NCBI GenBank assembly: GCA_008638375.1
Contig: CM018049.1
Location: forward strand, 1,660,001-1,724,000
Direction: 5' to 3'
Length of the DNA: 64,000 nt
Origin: Nyssa sinensis
Taxonomy: Eukaryota > Streptophyta > Magnoliopsida > Cornales > Nyssaceae
The translations under genes were made by a program, and so were the position numbers. Below, piece after piece: positions 60,767 through 64,000 of this stretch (positions within the stretch are counted from its first letter, which is position 1; each line of letters opens with the position of its first letter). The notes below the pieces were generated by a model, which saw only the letters and a list, made by a program, of their open reading frames with translations, had not been told where the DNA came from and ran no database searches.

Positions 60767-63517
60767 TGTAGAGACCTAAAAATTGAGAATAAATTTTTCA
60801 TTTTTGCCAGTAGGGCATTATTCTTGCACGGTTTGCCGGTAGGGCGTTAAACATGCATCGTTTAAGCATAAGTCATATTTAAAAGCATATTTGTAGCATG
60901 TCATAGAAGCAAAATATGCTTAGAATGTTAAAATACACCTCCTGTAAAAATTTGAGCCTATTCGGAGATAGTTTCAAAAATTGGACCAAAAGGGCACCCG
61001 GGTGGCCTGGGTGGATCCGGCCAAACCCGACCACAGGCGAAAATTTATTTTTTTGAAAATTTTATTTAAAATAATTTTAAGAACTTTGGCTAAAACAAAA
61101 TATTGAATTAAGGCATTTCGAGACGGGTTGTAGTATAACGGGGTCCTGGATTCATTAAAGGCAAAATGGTCATTTTGCACCTTTGCCTCTCCACTATAAA
61201 TATAGCCACTTAGTATATTTTTTTCATAGTTTGGTCTGAGATTCAGAGCAGAGCACATTCATAGAGAAAAAGTGAGAAAAAGTCCTTGGTTTTCCAAGCT
61301 TCAAGCCACCAAAACACACTCCTAGGCCAAGATTCTTGCAAGGCTTCTATCTAGGAAGTTGTTCCTCTCATTAAGACCTATATTCTCACCCATCGGTTTG
61401 GCTGTGCAGCGAACACAACTTCCTCAGTTAGAGAAAAACCATTCTAGGTATGATACTTTGCTAAGTTAGGAATAAATTTGAGTTTTTCTGCCTTTCTATG
61501 TGTTGATTGAATGATTTAGGTGTTTACTTGATGTTAGAAAATCACTTAGGTGGTAGTTGCTTTGAAAACCTAGAGTTAATTTTTATGTACTTGCGTGTTC
61601 TTTGTTATTCCTTGGGAATTTGGTAAAGTGATGAACATGTAACTTGTTGGTATGTTTGATTCATTGTATTCTAGCTTATGTTCATGTAGAGAAACTCTTG
61701 TGGTTTGAGAGTTATGAATTATTCCATGACTTGGTAGTTTGTGTATTTGTATTTCCTTTGAGAAATTGTGAAAGTGATAAACATGAGACTTGATCATATG
61801 TTCAATTCATTGAATTGTGACTTACATTCATGTAGACAAAGTGTTGTGAATTTGAAGTTATGCTTGTCTTTGTGAATGAGGCATATTTTAAGTCATGCTC
61901 TATGTGTTGATGAAATGCTTCATTGGGATTGCATTATTGCATGGTGAATTCAAAGCATATTGGCATACGGTGAATCCTTTGAAAACATAGTGTGGGTTGA
62001 GCACTTTGTGCTATGCATTATGATGGTGTAGATCTTGTGGTGAAAAATCTAAAATTGGCCATTGCATTGGTACTCAAACTAACAAGAGCGATCCGTGAAG
62101 AGACATGGGTGTGACATAGAATTTGCATGGGTGTGTCATGCATATTTCTGTTGCATGGCGTTGATAAATTGGAAGACATGTAGATTTAAAATGTACACTT
62201 GCATATGCCACACCTTAAATTTGTTCCTAGCATTAGCATTGTGTTATATCAGCAGTTGAGTTGACCCATTCGTGGGATATCATATTACAGACGAGGTTCC
62301 CAGTACTTGAAGACTTGATGAAGTCTTGAAGGATAAAAGGGGAGATGGACCATGGAGGATTTTTGGCCCTTGGGGCATATTTTGATGTTGTACAAGGACA
62401 TAAGCTCTAAACCATATGAAATGATGTTGTAGAAGATTTGTGTGTTATGAAAAGAATGGAAAAGACCTTATATGTTGTAATGAACATGATGATGTGACCT
62501 TTAAAGTTTAAGCATATGTGTAGGTATGATGAATTGTATATATTTAAATGATGTATATTTAAATTCAATGAAATTGTGGCCATCGAGTGAGGATGGAATG
62601 TGCAAACCGTAATTGTAAAATGTACCATGTATATTAGGTGGGAAAAAGACTTAGAAAATAAAGGAGGTTATGTCAAAATTTTGAAAAAATTAAAGAATTG
62701 GTTAAGTGTGTAAAACACCTTTTAATTAGGTGAGAAAAGTGCTCAAAATGGAGGGTTAGAAACCTTGGGGAAATGGGCTAAAACTAGAAGAAAAGTGGCT
62801 TGAAAAACTTGGAAAAAAATATTGAAAACAGAGAAAATTGCTCGCAGCCATGAATAATAAAAATGCAGAAACAAGAAAATTACCTTGCAGTCGGTACAGT
62901 GAAACATGACTGACACGCCTGTGCACGCGATGGCCTACTTCGTCCCCCCACCTGCGCGTGGTCTGCTGCTGCCTTTTCCCTGTGTGTTGCTTTGACAGCC
63001 CCTGACACCAACTTTTGACCACCCTTTTTGCGCCAAGTTTGGGCACCTTTTTTGACTATGTTTGGGCACTATATTGGGCTATGTTTGGCCACCTTTTGGG
63101 CTATTTTTGGTAACTTTTTTGGGTCATGTTTGGCCACTTATATGGGCTATGTTTGGGCCCCTTCCTTAGACAATTTTTGGTGGACTTCTTGATCCATCCT
63201 TAGACTATGCCTTAGGGCATTTTGGGGCCCATTTGGGCCATTATCCCAAGGCATTTTAGAAATGTTTTGAGAATGTTTTGGGAGCCATTTTTGAATATAA
63301 TTTAGACTATTTTGAACATTAATTGGGGGGGGGGGACATTTGAGTGACATTAGGAGACCATTTTGGTTGAGTTAAATGGCAAGTCTTCACTTATAATTTT
63401 GGGGAAACATGGGGGAAGGAATGCATAATTAATTGAATTCTTCTTAGTGACCTTTCATTTATTTTTCTTCTTTCATTTCACTCACTCCCAGGGTTTGTGG
63501 AAATTCGAGGCATGACA
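60767..63517 (+). mobile_element. element X2: 2.75-kb solo LTR, X family
   Basis: It starts TGTAGAGACCT, ends TTCGAGGCATGACA, and is flanked by GAGGG at 60,762-60,766 and 63,518-63,522. From about 61,430 it aligns in order with the X arm: GGTATGATACTTTGCTAAGT, a CATATTGGCATA segment, an ATTGGCCATTGCATTGGTAC segment, and GACCCATTCGTGGG. It has a TATA-like CTATAAATA at about 61,194. It lacks the F-box-containing segment of X, which explains its shorter length. No primer site or coding capacity is present, so it is a solo LTR inserted in W. Confidence 0.9.
63030..63175. repeat. short tandem repeat in LTR X2
   Basis: Repeated GGGCTATGTTTGGCCACCTT-like units of about 30-35 bp, roughly four imperfect copies. 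Confidence 0.7.
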
Positions 63518-64000
63518 GAGGGTTTGCCAAACCTTGAATAGGGTAAATGCATCACTCATGTTTAACTGTTATGATTGACGTTATTGGATTCATAGGATGT
63601 TTTCATTTCCCTATGAATAATTCTATGTTGACAGTTCCCACATTTATTAGACTTGATTGTGACCGGTTTATTGTGGCAATTTTCTTATGTTGATTGATGT
63701 TATCGAGCTTTCCATATTCATGCTATACCATTACTCATACTTGTTTATTGTGCCTGACTGTTTATTGGCCATTGTGGCATTTTTACTGTTAACTGCAATT
63801 GTTTCCATGATTGGCTATCATGTTCACCTATGAGTTTATATGTTCTATGTTAATCCTAACCCGTATTGGAGATAGGCTTTTACTTATTGAGCTTTGTTTG
63901 CTCACCCCAACTTACTATTTTTCAGGTAAGGATGCTGCAGGACCACAGTAGGAGTCCAAAAGTATAGGGGGACAATTTGAGGATTATGTTAGTAATAATG

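Larger units (their letters stand above)
58373..64000 (+). mobile_element. element W: plus-strand LTR inserted in Z integrase, continues past the window
   Basis: It starts TGTAATAACCCGACCC exactly where the integrase frame stops, preceded by GATGG as the expected target duplication; the other copy lies outside. It shows the same layout as the other LTRs: TATA/AT and (GA)n leader (58,600-58,863), GGCCCT/GACTCAATGGT blocks (59,880-60,150), short GGGACCTAC repeats (60,596-60,660), and the conserved block ending TTTTTCAGG at about 63,885-63,926. X2 interrupts it at 60,767. Whether W is a solo LTR or a full element cannot be seen. Confidence 0.8.

Overview
This is nuclear DNA from a flowering plant, almost certainly a eudicot with a repeat-rich genome. 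Three things show this: a spliced TGA-type bZIP gene with GT-AG introns, a nuclear copy of plastid DNA, and dense nested LTR retrotransposons primed by tRNA-iMet (primer site TGGTATCAGAGC). No bacterial, CRISPR or phage features are visible. Nearly all open frames here are chance frames in repeats.

Region 1 (1-17,965) holds the only intact-looking host gene, the 3' five exons of a clade II TGA factor (TGA2/TGA6-like) on the + strand. The exons total under 800 nt but spread over 13.4 kb. One intron of 10,176 bp contains a degenerate minus-strand LTR that carries a plastid insert (rps16 exon 2 plus the end of its group II intron), a LINE remnant, microsatellites, and a minimal poly(A)-tail insertion with a 14-bp target duplication. 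The upstream intron, cut by the window edge, holds two further LINE remnants. The first exons (N-terminus and basic region) lie left of the window.

Region 2 (17,966-21,180) is intergenic, with two GC-rich tandem repeats (about 88 bp and about 100-125 bp) and a cluster of TTCGAACGA-like palindromes.

Region 3 (21,180-64,000) is a tower of nested LTR retroelements. I resolved it from terminal TG...CA sequences and 5-bp target duplications. An old minus-strand LTR (V) received solo LTR U (22,354-26,663, TSD atcat) and a minus-strand Ty3/gypsy element Z (from 27,257). Z received LTR Y1 (27,922-55,440) and LTR W (from 58,373, in its integrase). Y1 received the complete non-autonomous element T (29,314-39,183, TSD caaac) and element X (42,637-55,325, TSD ggtaa). 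X received Y2 (47,186-52,568, TSD gttgt), a younger copy of the Y family. W received X2 (60,767-63,517, TSD gaggg). The path V-Z-Y1-X-Y2 is five levels deep.

The most unusual object is X. Its outer parts make one complete minus-strand solo LTR (about 3.6 kb). It is split by an inverted segment of its own family: a 5'-truncated LTR running to its CA end, followed by a tRNA-primer-site copy (TGGTATCAGAG), fused through a short overlap to 236 nt copied from the surrounding LTR. This makes a 236-bp stem, with no mismatch found by eye and a 31-nt loop, inside a multi-kilobase palindrome. An 18-bp direct repeat flanks the insert. The LTR also carries a captured fragment of an F-box-associated (FBA) domain, so that fragment is now present as an inverted duplicate. 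This looks like capture of reverse-transcription strong-stop DNA at a break, and could be a natural hairpin-RNA source.

Two patterns recur across otherwise different LTRs here: an antisense tRNA-like A/B-box module, and a conserved block about 0.4-0.6 kb from the LTR 3' end that finishes in a splice-acceptor-like TTTTTCAGG.
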